Assembly (NCBI RefSeq): GCF_001704275.1
Contig: NZ_CP011533.1
Span: forward strand, 9,052,001 to 9,116,000
Length of the DNA: 64,000 nucleotides
Reading direction: 5' to 3'
Source of the DNA: Streptomyces noursei ATCC 11455
Lineage (GTDB): Bacteria; Actinomycetota; Actinomycetes; Streptomycetales; Streptomycetaceae
Made by a program: the position numbers and the translations under genes. How positions within the stretch are numbered: position 1 is the stretch's first letter; each line of letters opens with the position of its first letter. Positions 54,738 through 62,762 of this stretch are shown piece after piece. Under the pieces are notes generated by a model. That model was not told the DNA's origin and did not search any database. It saw nothing but the letters and a program-made list of their open reading frames with translations.

Positions 54738-55340
54738 TCAGTGCGTGCGCCGGCGGGAGGCGTTCGTCTGCCACTCGCGGCCGATGGAGCGCATCAGCGC
54801 CGGGTACACCCCGAGGTGGCGGAAGGGTTTGATGGCGGCCATGTAGAGGGTTCCGAACGGCCCGTTCGGCTTCACCAGGACGGCCATCTGGCCGCGGTAG
54901 CCGCCGGATCCGTCCGGGACCCAGCCGATGTGCATCACCGCGTGCACGGTCTTGTTGGCCATCTCGGCCGCCCACTCGTCGTCCCGCTGATAGAGGGAGG
55001 TGAACGGGGAGGAGCCGAGGTCGGGGCCCTGGGGACCCTGGCGAAGGTCCGCCGGCATCCGGTCACGCAGAGAGGGCAGTCGGGTGCCGATGCCGTTGCC
55101 GGCCGTGTCCCAGCCGAGCAGTGCTCCGAGCTTCCAGCGGACGGCGAAGAGCGTGCGGGAGACGAGACCTTCTCCCTTCACCCCGCCGATGAGTCCTTCG
55201 GCGATCTGGCGGACCAGCCAGGCGAGGTCGTCGGGGCCGCCGGGGGTGGGCAGCGCCCATACGTCCTCCACCGTGAAGTCGTCGGCGATCTCGTGGACCC
55301 GCCAGGGGCGGTCGGTGTGGGCAGTGCGGGGAAGTCGCAT
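54738..55340 (-). CDS. DUF2867 family protein
   Basis: A 200-residue protein. Typical segments: PWRVHEIADDFTVEDVWALPTPGGPDDLAWLVRQ, RWKLGALLGWD, and near the end VLVKPNGPFGTLYMAAIKPFRHLGVYPALMRSIGREW. DUF2867 proteins resemble SRPBCC-like or NAD-epimerase-associated proteins with no established reaction. It is divergent from a TetR gene with two operators between, a recurrent actinobacterial pair. Confidence 0.85.
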   Translation of the reverse strand: MRLPRTAHTDRPWRVHEIADDFTVEDVWALPTPGGPDDLAWLVRQIAEGLIGGVKGEGLVSRTLFAVRWKLGALLGWDTAGNGIGTRLPSLRDRMPADLRQGPQGPDLGSSPFTSLYQRDDEWAAEMANKTVHAVMHIGWVPDGSGGYRGQMAVLVKPNGPFGTLYMAAIKPFRHLGVYPALMRSIGREWQTNASRRRTH

Positions 55341-55358
55341 GAGCAGACCCCTGTCCGT

Positions 55359-55413
55359 GATCTATACGGTGGCGTATAGATCGAGCGTAGATCCATCTAT
55401 ACGCCCCCGTATA
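55359..55413. promoter_or_regulatory. two TetR operators between DUF2867 and TetR genes
   Basis: GATCTATACG (55359-55368) and CGTATAGATC (55373-55382) form a perfect 10-bp-arm palindrome with four-base spacer. A second copy with arms TATACG (55398-55403) and CGTATA (55408-55413) lies 25 bases further. These are probable binding sites for the divergent TetR. Confidence 0.75.
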
Positions 55414-55442
55414 TTCGGTGGGGACGTGAGGAGGCACACATC

Positions 55443-56003
55443 ATGGGCGCGACCCGCACGCCACGGGGCAAGTGGATCGAGGAAGGGCTGCGCGCACTCG
55501 TCGCAGGCGGCCCCGAAGCGGTCCGGATCGAGGCGCTGGCGCAGGCACTCGGCGTCAGCAAGGGCGGCTTCTACGGATACTTCCGCAATCGGGACGCGCT
55601 GCTCACCGAAATGCTCGACACCTGGGAGTACGAGGTCACCGAGAGCGTGATCGAGCAGGTCGAGAGCGGCGGGGGAGGCGCCAGGGCCAGGCTGGCGCGA
55701 CTGTTCGGCATCGTCGCCGCCGCCGCTGACGGGCCGGTGCGGGGCACCACCGCCGACATAGCGATCCGTGACTGGGCCCGCCGCGACCCGGCCGTCGCCG
55801 AGCGCCTGCGCCGCGTCGACAATCGCCGTATGGACTACCTGCGTTCGCTGTTCTCTTCCTTCTGCCCCGACGAGGACGAGGTCGAGATCCGCTGTCTGAT
55901 CTCCGTCTCGGTGCGCATCGGCAACCACTTCTACGCCGCCGACAACGGCCGGCGCAGTCGCGCGGAAGTGATGGAGCTGATCAGGCAGCGGCTGTTGGCT
56001 TAG
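55443..56003 (+). CDS. TetR-family regulator
   Basis: A 186-residue protein: TRTPRGKWIEEGLRALVAGGPEAVRIEALAQALGVSKGGFYGYFRNRDALLTEMLDTWE is the DNA-binding domain; the rest is a short helical ligand domain. The start at 55443 has GTGAGGAGG upstream. It likely represses itself and DUF2867. Confidence 0.9.
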   Translation: MGATRTPRGKWIEEGLRALVAGGPEAVRIEALAQALGVSKGGFYGYFRNRDALLTEMLDTWEYEVTESVIEQVESGGGGARARLARLFGIVAAAADGPVRGTTADIAIRDWARRDPAVAERLRRVDNRRMDYLRSLFSSFCPDEDEVEIRCLISVSVRIGNHFYAADNGRRSRAEVMELIRQRLLA

Positions 56004-56091
56004 GGCCGGCCATCGGGATGTCCGGGCCGCGCCGAAGCGGGTGGGCATCGGGCCGTGGGCAGGTCGCCGTGCACCTTGTAGCGTGTAATGC

Positions 56092-56523
56092 ATGGATAGC
56101 GTAAACGACCCTTACGAGTTGCGGGTGGGAGTGCCCTCCGTCGAGGTCTTCCGTCAGCTGCGGAACGATGCCGGGCTCTCCGACAAAGCCCCCGAGGCGG
56201 TGGCGCTCGCCCTGCCCAACACGTGGTACGGGGTGGTCCTCCACCACGAGGGCAAGCCCATCGGCATGGGGCGGATCGTCGGTGACGGTGGCACCGCCTT
56301 CCAGATCGTCGACATCTGTGTGCATCCCGCGCATCAGGGGCGTGGCCTCGGCAGACGCATCATGGCCGCACTCACCGAGGAACTGGAGTGCCGGGCGCCC
56401 GCCACCGCCTATGTCTCGCTGATCGCGGACGGGCCCGCGCGCTTCCTCTACGAGAAGTTCGGCTTCGCGGACACCGCCAGGCACGACTCGATCGGCATGT
56501 ACCGCCTGATGGGCGCGAGTTGA
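56092..56523 (+). CDS. GNAT-family N-acetyltransferase
   Basis: A 143-residue acetyltransferase: ALPNTWYGVVLHHEGKPIGMGRIVGDGGTAFQIVDICVHPAHQGRGLGRRIM contains motif A (VHPAHQGRGLGRRI, acetyl-CoA pyrophosphate loop). The C-terminal FLYEKFGFADTARHDSIGMYRL is typical. Acceptor unknown. It is convergent with the ATP-grasp gene. Confidence 0.9.
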   Translation: MDSVNDPYELRVGVPSVEVFRQLRNDAGLSDKAPEAVALALPNTWYGVVLHHEGKPIGMGRIVGDGGTAFQIVDICVHPAHQGRGLGRRIMAALTEELECRAPATAYVSLIADGPARFLYEKFGFADTARHDSIGMYRLMGAS

Positions 56524-56671
56524 CGGCTCCGTGCCCGGATGCGCCGCACCAGGCAGGGCGGCCGGTCCCGGAGGTCGGTCGCCCTGCTGCCGGGAGGCGG
56601 ACGCCGCCCACCGCATCAAGGACGTTCCACGCCGCGGCCGTGATGAGGAAGCGGACGTGGAACGCGGTGCT

Positions 56672-59152
56672 TCAGCCGCTCACCTCGAATCCGGCGGCCC
56701 GGTGGGCGGCCTCGGCACGTGCCACCGCTTCGCGCCGGTCGGTCCCGACGGCCAGCACATACCCCTGGCGGCTCCCGGAACCGTCCAGCGGGCCAAGGCG
56801 CTGACCAGGCCGAACGGTGGTCCGCGCGGTCATGACGCCAGGCATGGCTCGTACCGCGTCCAGATCGCCGACGGACCGTACGACGGTGTTCTGCTCGGCG
56901 AAGAACCTGATGGCAGCACCGCCGCCGACGGCCGGCCGGCGGGGCGGCGCTGCCGCCCCCAGGATTCCGGCGGCCGTGGCGGCGGCCAGTTGGACACCGG
57001 TGACCAACTCCACCATCTCCCAGATCTGGTCGCCGCCGAAGCGCGTCTGGGTCTCGATGATGACGGGCGAGCCGTCCGCCTGCAGCATGACCTCGGTATG
57101 CGCGGGGCCCCATCGGTGACCGAGCGCGTCCAGCAGCGCGGTGACCGTGGCCGCCACACGCTCCGCGGGTCCGGAACCGAGATCCGCCGGCATCTGGTGC
57201 CCCACCTCGATGAAGGAAGGCGGTCCCGAGGTGAGCTTTTCGGTGACTGCCACCACTTCGTGCACACCGTCCAGCGTGAGCGTCTCGACGCTCACCTCCC
57301 GCCCGGTGACATACGCTTCGGCGACCAGCGGAACGCCCGCCGCCGCGGCGCGCCGCCAGCCGGCGGACAGTTCCCCCGGTTCGCGGACCAGCGTCACCCC
57401 TCGGCTGCCCGAGCCGTCCGAGGGCTTGAGGACGACGGGAGCCGCCAACTCCCGCTGAAAGTCTTCGGCTTCGGCGAGGCTGCCGCAGACGCGGTAGGGC
57501 ACGGACGGCAGGCCGTGCTCGTCGAGCAGCGCACGCATACGGGCCTTGTCCCGGCTGCGCACGACCGCGGGCGCGGGGTTGTGGGCGAGGCCCAGGAACT
57601 CGCCGATCCGGGCGGCGGTCAGCAGCTGCGATTCCGCGAAGGACAGGACGGCGTCGAAGGGGGCGCCGGTGCTGTGCAGGGACTCGGCCGCGGCCCGGAC
57701 GGGGCCCTCCTCCAGATGTTCCTGGACCAACAGGGTGTCGGCGCGCCGTGTCTGGAGTTCGCTGAGGTTCGCCCGCTCCTGGACGAGGGTGATCCGCACG
57801 TCGAGGTCGGCGATCGAGCGGAAGCCCGAGTCCTTGCCGCCGATGAGCAGGAGATGGGGGCGGTGGGGGCGTCCGGACTGTTCGGGTTCCGTCCGCTCGG
57901 GTGTCTGTGGTCGGGTGTGAATCAGGTCGTCCATGTCCCAGATTCTCCTGATGTCCTGGTCCAGCTCGGACATCCGGGCTGCCGTCAGCTCGATGGAGAG
58001 CGTCTGCCAGTGGCCCTGGGCCGCGGTGCCCACCTGCTTGCCGGGGGAGTGGTACACGGCGTGCGTGGAGTAGGCGGGCAGCGCCGTCACGCGGTCGAGG
58101 GCGTGCAGGCCGGTGAACACCCCGGTCGTCCGGGGGAAAGGTGTCACGATGCCGAACGGGCGGTCGAACTTCTCGCCCAGGTCGGGCTGTTCGCCGCGCA
58201 TCACGGCAACGTAGGCGGCCATGAAGGAGACGCCGTGCGCCTGGTGGAGCACCCGGGCGCGGTGGCCGCCCGGGCGGATGCCCACCTCCAGCAGCCGGGG
58301 CCCGGCCGGTGTGAGGATGAACTCGACATGCGCGGCGCACAGGCGAAGGCCCATGGCCCGTACGGCATGGACGGCGAGTTCGGCCATCCGGATCCGATCC
58401 TGGGCCGGGGCCAGGCTCGGGGCGAACCGGGCGAAGTGATGGAAGTCCGCGCCGCCCAGATCGGCCCCGGTCAGCACGTCGACCACCGGACCGGGCCAGG
58501 CGTTGCCCTCGCGGTCGACGACGAGGTCCACCGAGTGGTTGCTGCCGGTGAGGAACTCCTCGACCTGCAGGGCGCGGAAGGAGTCCGGCAGCCCCTTGTC
58601 GCGGACGTGCCCGTCGACGCCGTCCCGGATGTGCCGGAAGGCTTCGGCGGCGGCCTCGGGGCCGGGCACGGGTACGACGAAGAGGCTGGAGTAGAGCGCC
58701 GCCGGTTTGACCACCACGGGCCAGCCGTGGTGTCGCCCGAACTCCACGATGTCTGCGGGAGAGCGGACGCTCGCGAAGGACCCGGTGCTGTCCTGACCGA
58801 TGCGTTCGACGAACAGCCGACGCATCAGGTGCTTCGAACGCAGCGCGGCCACGTCCTCCGCCGGAACCGCCGGCAGCCCGAGGGCCGTACAGAGCCGGGC
58901 GTAGTGCTCGACATACGCCTCACGGAGATTGAGGACGCACACCGACGGGTCCTGCTTGAGCTCGGCGGCGAGGGTGTCGATGCCCTCTCCCGGGTCCCAG
59001 CGCCACACCACGTCGAAGGCGTCGTCGGCCGCACACCAGCCGTGCGATGTGGTGTCGCGGATCAACCCGACCCGGTATCCCGCCTCACGGAGCGGCTCGA
59101 ACTCGCCGTAGCGGGCATTGCCCAGGAACAGCACCAGCGGCGGAGTGGTCAT
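56672..59152 (-). CDS. double ATP-grasp ligase
   Basis: An 826-residue protein with two ATP-grasp units. Unit 1 (about 1-420): VLFLGNARYGEFEPLREAGYRVGL, RSKHLMRRLFVERIG, GWPVVVKPAALYSS, HVEFILTPAGPRLLEVGIRPGGHRA. Unit 2 (about 445-826): LLLIGGKDSGFRSIADLDVRITL, DKARMRALLDEHGLPSVPY, APVVLKPSDGSGSRGVTLVREP, HTEVMLQADGSPVIIETQTRFGGDQIW. Both keep the Lys and the metal-binding E.N/E.Q-type ends, so two carboxylate-amine ligations are plausible. The start at 59152 overlaps the previous stop by one base (TGATG). Last gene of the operon. Confidence 0.85.
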   Translation of the reverse strand: MTTPPLVLFLGNARYGEFEPLREAGYRVGLIRDTTSHGWCAADDAFDVVWRWDPGEGIDTLAAELKQDPSVCVLNLREAYVEHYARLCTALGLPAVPAEDVAALRSKHLMRRLFVERIGQDSTGSFASVRSPADIVEFGRHHGWPVVVKPAALYSSLFVVPVPGPEAAAEAFRHIRDGVDGHVRDKGLPDSFRALQVEEFLTGSNHSVDLVVDREGNAWPGPVVDVLTGADLGGADFHHFARFAPSLAPAQDRIRMAELAVHAVRAMGLRLCAAHVEFILTPAGPRLLEVGIRPGGHRARVLHQAHGVSFMAAYVAVMRGEQPDLGEKFDRPFGIVTPFPRTTGVFTGLHALDRVTALPAYSTHAVYHSPGKQVGTAAQGHWQTLSIELTAARMSELDQDIRRIWDMDDLIHTRPQTPERTEPEQSGRPHRPHLLLIGGKDSGFRSIADLDVRITLVQERANLSELQTRRADTLLVQEHLEEGPVRAAAESLHSTGAPFDAVLSFAESQLLTAARIGEFLGLAHNPAPAVVRSRDKARMRALLDEHGLPSVPYRVCGSLAEAEDFQRELAAPVVLKPSDGSGSRGVTLVREPGELSAGWRRAAAAGVPLVAEAYVTGREVSVETLTLDGVHEVVAVTEKLTSGPPSFIEVGHQMPADLGSGPAERVAATVTALLDALGHRWGPAHTEVMLQADGSPVIIETQTRFGGDQIWEMVELVTGVQLAAATAAGILGAAAPPRRPAVGGGAAIRFFAEQNTVVRSVGDLDAVRAMPGVMTARTTVRPGQRLGPLDGSGSRQGYVLAVGTDRREAVARAEAAHRAAGFEVSG

Positions 59153-60483
59153 CACGCGGCCTCCGAGTCGTCGAATCCGTATCGCACGGACGTGAACACC
59201 CCTGCCAGGGCCGCCACTTGACCGGCGACGTCGGCGGTTGCGGTGGCTCCTTCGGTGTGCGCGGCCCGGGCCATGAGCTCGGCCAGCCGCCACATCTCCG
59301 GCTGGCGCATGCCCCGCCGGGTGACCTCCTGCACGCCCAGTCGGAGCACCACCCGCCCGTCCACCGGGCGGGCGTTGAGCATCACGCCACAGCGCATCAG
59401 CCGGGCGGCGAGGGCGTACGGATCCGCGTCGTCGTGCTGCCGACCGCCTTCGACCAGGAGCACATGACTGGCGCTCGGGCCCGTCGCGCCCGGCGGATGG
59501 TGGACCGCGAAGCCCGACTCGCCCAGTGCGCAGGCGAGGGCGGCCTGGTTGGCGAGCATCTGCCGGGTGTACGCGGAGGCGTGGACGCCCATCTCCAACG
59601 TCGTCACATAGTTCGCCAGCGTGGGGCCGGTCTGCTGGGACGAGACCAATGCCAGTCCCAGGCGCTCGGAGAATCCCTGGCCCAGCTCGGCGTCGGCGAA
59701 GGCGACCAGTCCCTTGTGCGCTCCGGGGAAGCTCTTGTGCGTGTTGCCCTGCAGGAGGTCACAGCCCTCGGCCAGGGGATCCTGGAACCGGCCGCCGGCG
59801 ATCAGGCCGAGGGTGTGTGAGCCGTCGTACGCCAGCAGCGCACCGTCCCCGATGACGGCACGCAGTTCACGGACCGGCAGCGGCGCCAGCGGCACCCCGT
59901 GGTCGAGGAGGACCATGGCGCCCGGATGCGCGCGCCAGACCTCGGCGAACGCGGCGAGGTCGACCGTTCCGGCGGAGGCGCACCAGGGCAGGTACCGGCC
60001 GTCGCGGCCCATCGACTCCAGCAGCGGCCTGGTCGCGAAGTGCCCGCCGTTGGCCGGCGCGATGGAGTAGACCGTCGAGCCGGGGGCGGTCAGCAGCGCG
60101 AACACCGAGATCGTCGCGTGCAGGCCGGACAGCGGCCGGAAGTCCACCCAGGCCGCGCCGAGCAGCTGCCGGGCGGTATCGGAGGCGGCGCGCTCCAGCG
60201 CGTCGACGCCCGGATAGGCCGCCGAGAGCAGGCCCGAGCGCAGCAGCGGGTCGAGCCCCCGGCGCTCCTGCTCGTGTCCGATCAGATAGCGGTCCGCGAG
60301 CGGGCCGTGCAGCATGGCACGGGCCGTACGCGAGAGCACGTTCTCGAACGCGGCCAGATTGACCGTCGTGGTGAGGCGTCCGACGTCGTCGTGCACGGCC
60401 GTGAGGAGGTCGCCCGCCGGGCCGGTACGGCCGCCGGCCCGGTGCGGGGAACGCACCGGACCGGCGGCGGCAAGCTCCGTCAT
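59152..60483 (-). CDS. serine hydroxymethyltransferase-like PLP enzyme
   Basis: A 443-residue fold-type I enzyme related to SHMT. Seen: VNLAAFENVLS (like the SHMT ENF motif), YDGSHTLGLIAGGRFQDPL (PLP-ring Asp220 and His223) and NTHKSFPGAHKG with the Schiff-base Lys250. The N-terminal 25 residues are extra. Differences from housekeeping glyA suggest another aldol or alpha-substitution reaction on an amino acid. It is coupled to both neighbours by one-base TGATG overlaps. Confidence 0.8.
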   Translation of the reverse strand: MTELAAAGPVRSPHRAGGRTGPAGDLLTAVHDDVGRLTTTVNLAAFENVLSRTARAMLHGPLADRYLIGHEQERRGLDPLLRSGLLSAAYPGVDALERAASDTARQLLGAAWVDFRPLSGLHATISVFALLTAPGSTVYSIAPANGGHFATRPLLESMGRDGRYLPWCASAGTVDLAAFAEVWRAHPGAMVLLDHGVPLAPLPVRELRAVIGDGALLAYDGSHTLGLIAGGRFQDPLAEGCDLLQGNTHKSFPGAHKGLVAFADAELGQGFSERLGLALVSSQQTGPTLANYVTTLEMGVHASAYTRQMLANQAALACALGESGFAVHHPPGATGPSASHVLLVEGGRQHDDADPYALAARLMRCGVMLNARPVDGRVVLRLGVQEVTRRGMRQPEMWRLAELMARAAHTEGATATADVAGQVAALAGVFTSVRYGFDDSEAA

Positions 60484-61376
60484 CAGCCCTCGCCCCGCAT
60501 GGCACCCGCCGCGTCCCACCGCTCACGGAAGGACAGGGCAGCCTTGAGGTAGTCCTCCGGTGTGTACCCCCGGGCGAACTCCTCCACGATCGCCGCACCG
60601 TCGAACCCGTAAGAACCGAGCTTCTCCAGCGACTCCCAGAGGGGGAGATCACCCGCTCCGATGGGGATGTGGGTGTGGTCGGAGCCCTTGATGTCGGCGA
60701 TGTGCGCGGTACGGACGTAGGGGGCGACCGTGGCCAGCGCCTCGTCGAAGTCGCCCCGGGGCCGGTGCACGGTGGCGAGATGGGGGATGTCCAGGGTCAT
60801 CCACGTACCGGTGCTCTCGCACAGCGTGACGTGTTCCTCCGGGGAGAACACCACATAGCGGGGCCGGTCGGCGCCCATGTTCTCCATGCACAGCAGCACT
60901 CCGGTGCGATCCAGCAGGGGCCGCACCCGGTCGAGCGAGGAGCGCAGGACGTCGAGCAGGACGCTGTTGGGGCGGCGGCCGGTGTATCCCGGGTGGTAGG
61001 TCACGCGGTCCACGCCGAGGTCGGCGGCGAGGTGCACCGCGCGGCGCAGGAAGTGCACGGACTCGGTCCGCTCCGCCTCGTCGGCCGCGCATAAGTCGGT
61101 GTGCGGCCCGTACCAGGCAGCGTGGACGGACACGTCCAGCCCGCGCTCGGTGATGACGGAACGCATCCCGTCCACGATCTTCTCGTACTCCTGGGCCGTG
61201 GCCCCGAAGAGCACCTCTTGCGCTTCCTCGGCGATCTCGAACTCGATGTCGGTGAAATGGTCGGCCAGGAAGTCCAGGTGTCCCACGATGTCCGCGGGGT
61301 TGTCCCAGATGTTGGTGGAGAAACCGATGCGGGGGCGGGTGGGGGAGGGGGACGTCGGGTCCGGAACGTCAGTCAT
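60483..61376 (-). CDS. sugar phosphate isomerase/epimerase-like TIM-barrel protein
   Basis: A 297-residue xylose-isomerase-like (AP-endonuclease 2 family) barrel: RIGFSTNIWDNPADIVGHLDFL at strand 1, DIEFEIAEEA (metal-binding Glu), SVHAAWYGPHTDL, YHPGYTGRRP, CMENMGADRP, MTLDIPHLATVHRP and HIADIKGSDHTHIPIGAGDLPLW, supplying the usual Glu/Asp/His metal ligands. The substrate is unlikely to be a phosphorylated sugar in this setting. It overlaps the dioxygenase gene by eight bases and ends in a TGATG overlap with the PLP enzyme. Confidence 0.8.
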   Translation of the reverse strand: MTDVPDPTSPSPTRPRIGFSTNIWDNPADIVGHLDFLADHFTDIEFEIAEEAQEVLFGATAQEYEKIVDGMRSVITERGLDVSVHAAWYGPHTDLCAADEAERTESVHFLRRAVHLAADLGVDRVTYHPGYTGRRPNSVLLDVLRSSLDRVRPLLDRTGVLLCMENMGADRPRYVVFSPEEHVTLCESTGTWMTLDIPHLATVHRPRGDFDEALATVAPYVRTAHIADIKGSDHTHIPIGAGDLPLWESLEKLGSYGFDGAAIVEEFARGYTPEDYLKAALSFRERWDAAGAMRGEG

Positions 61377-62157
61377 GGGACTGTCCTTTCGACAGGGGTC
61401 GGGGGCTCGGGTCCGGCAGGGCGGGATCGGCGAAGAAGTCGACCAGGAGCATGTCCCGGACGGCGAGGTCGGCCCCGAGGGCGACGCCGACCGGGGAGGC
61501 GTCGTGGAGGACACGCCGGTCATCGAGGACGATCGACTCCCAGGGCGCGGTGAGTTGGGACTGGTAGACGAGGCGCCGGTCGAGGTCGTAGATGCGGGAC
61601 TGGGCACCGTGGACGCCGTCGCGGCGGATGAGCACCTGGCCGACATAGCGGTGCCCGTCCTGGTGCATGCCCTCCGGCGCCGGGTCGCCTTCCGCACCGG
61701 GGACGGCCGTCACCCGGATCTGGTGGATGCCGCAGGCGTTGATGTCCTGGTGGGGGCCGGGCAGCTGGTCGTGGAGCGCACCCACGATGGCACGCAGTGC
61801 CAGTCCGGTGGCCACCGCTTCGTCCAGGGGGGCGAAGTGCCGGGGCACTCCGCCGCTGAGCTTGTTCACGGCCTTGGCCTGCAGGAAAGGACCGTGCGAG
61901 ACCTGTCGCAGCCCGTCCTCGGAGAGGTGGAATTTCCCGTAGCGGCGAAAACGATAAGGTCGTTCGGCTTCCACATACGCATCGGCGGGCAGCGCGTTCC
62001 AAGAGCTGGCAAAATGGCTGACGGCGTCCGATGGAATGCCGTCGAGTGCGGCCCGGATCAGATCCGGACGGTGGTGCACGAAGGCTTGGGGGGTTAATTC
62101 ACCCTGGGATTCCCGTGGTTGGGTCCGGGTGAGGGCGTCGGGTGCGTAGGGGGGCAT
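61369..62157 (-). CDS. 2OG-Fe(II) dioxygenase (PF10014-like amino-acid hydroxylase)
   Basis: A 262-residue protein. The iron triad is His165 and Asp167 in GMHQDGH and His218 in VLHDASPV; Arg234 in AVRDMLLVDFF is placed to bind 2-oxoglutarate. The family includes isoleucine-4-hydroxylase-type enzymes acting on free amino acids. GAGGAAG lies five bases before the ATG. It begins 26 bases after the ferredoxin stop, second gene of the operon. Confidence 0.85.
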   Translation of the reverse strand: MPPYAPDALTRTQPRESQGELTPQAFVHHRPDLIRAALDGIPSDAVSHFASSWNALPADAYVEAERPYRFRRYGKFHLSEDGLRQVSHGPFLQAKAVNKLSGGVPRHFAPLDEAVATGLALRAIVGALHDQLPGPHQDINACGIHQIRVTAVPGAEGDPAPEGMHQDGHRYVGQVLIRRDGVHGAQSRIYDLDRRLVYQSQLTAPWESIVLDDRRVLHDASPVGVALGADLAVRDMLLVDFFADPALPDPSPRPLSKGQSHD

Positions 62158-62183
62158 GGCTTCCTCGTCTTTTTGACTGCCTT

Positions 62184-62507
62184 TCAGGTCTGGGTGTCCG
62201 GTAGGCCGACGACCAGCGCACCCGGCCCGTCGCCCATCACGAGGCGACAGCTCAGCCGACTGTTCGGGCGGCGCTGAACGGCGGTGTAGTCCAACATGTC
62301 GTCCTCGTCGGCATCGAGGCCGGGCGGAGCCGGTCCCTCGACGGCCTCCACGAATACATGGCAGGTCGCGCAGATCAGGCGACCGCCGCATTGGCCGTCG
62401 ATTCCGTCGATTCCGTTGTCGACCGCGGCTTCCATGATGCTTGTGCCGCTGGGAACATCCAGTACTGACTGGTGTCCGTTGGCATCGGAGAACGTTACCT
62501 GGGCCAT
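62184..62507 (-). CDS. 2Fe-2S ferredoxin (adrenodoxin/ISC type)
   Basis: A 107-residue ferredoxin with Cys40, Cys46, Cys49 and Cys87 (QCGGRLICATCH and RLSC), the C-x5-C-x2-C-x37-C spacing of bacterial P450- or dioxygenase-partner ferredoxins. AAGGTGGT precedes the ATG. First gene of the operon. A 2OG dioxygenase does not need a ferredoxin, so it must serve another enzyme, perhaps encoded beyond the window. Confidence 0.9.
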   Translation of the reverse strand: MAQVTFSDANGHQSVLDVPSGTSIMEAAVDNGIDGIDGQCGGRLICATCHVFVEAVEGPAPPGLDADEDDMLDYTAVQRRPNSRLSCRLVMGDGPGALVVGLPDTQT

Positions 62508-62590
62508 GGGACCACCTTTTTCCTGCCCGGTTTCACAACCAGACCTATGGCCACGGCAGAGAGAGCCGGGCGTGGCGCGAATGAAGGCTG

Positions 62591-62638
62591 TTGGCACTCA
62601 GTGCCAAGATCGTATGGGGCGGGTGAGGCGCCTGTCAA
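62591..62638 (-). promoter_or_regulatory. operon promoter with overlapping 17-bp palindromic operator
   Basis: On the minus strand TTGACA (62638-62633) and TACGAT (62614-62609) are 18 bases apart, a near-consensus promoter 100 bases before the ferredoxin ATG. Immediately downstream, at the predicted start site, TTGGCACTGAGTGCCAA (62607-62591) is a perfect 17-base palindrome, a likely repressor site. Confidence 0.7.
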
Positions 62639-62762
62639 TGAATTCGATCGGTGCGGAATGTCAAACTCCCCGTAAAGAAAGGGAAGTTGGGGTGAGGTGA
62701 ACGGTGCGCGGTGTCGCGGGCGCGCTTCGGGAGTGCTTCCCGGCGGGTGTCCCCGCGCCTTT

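Noticed and set aside
56531..59221. 896-codon plus-strand frame opposite the ATP-grasp gene
   Set aside because: Shadow of GC-biased codons; no recognisable family, no start signal.
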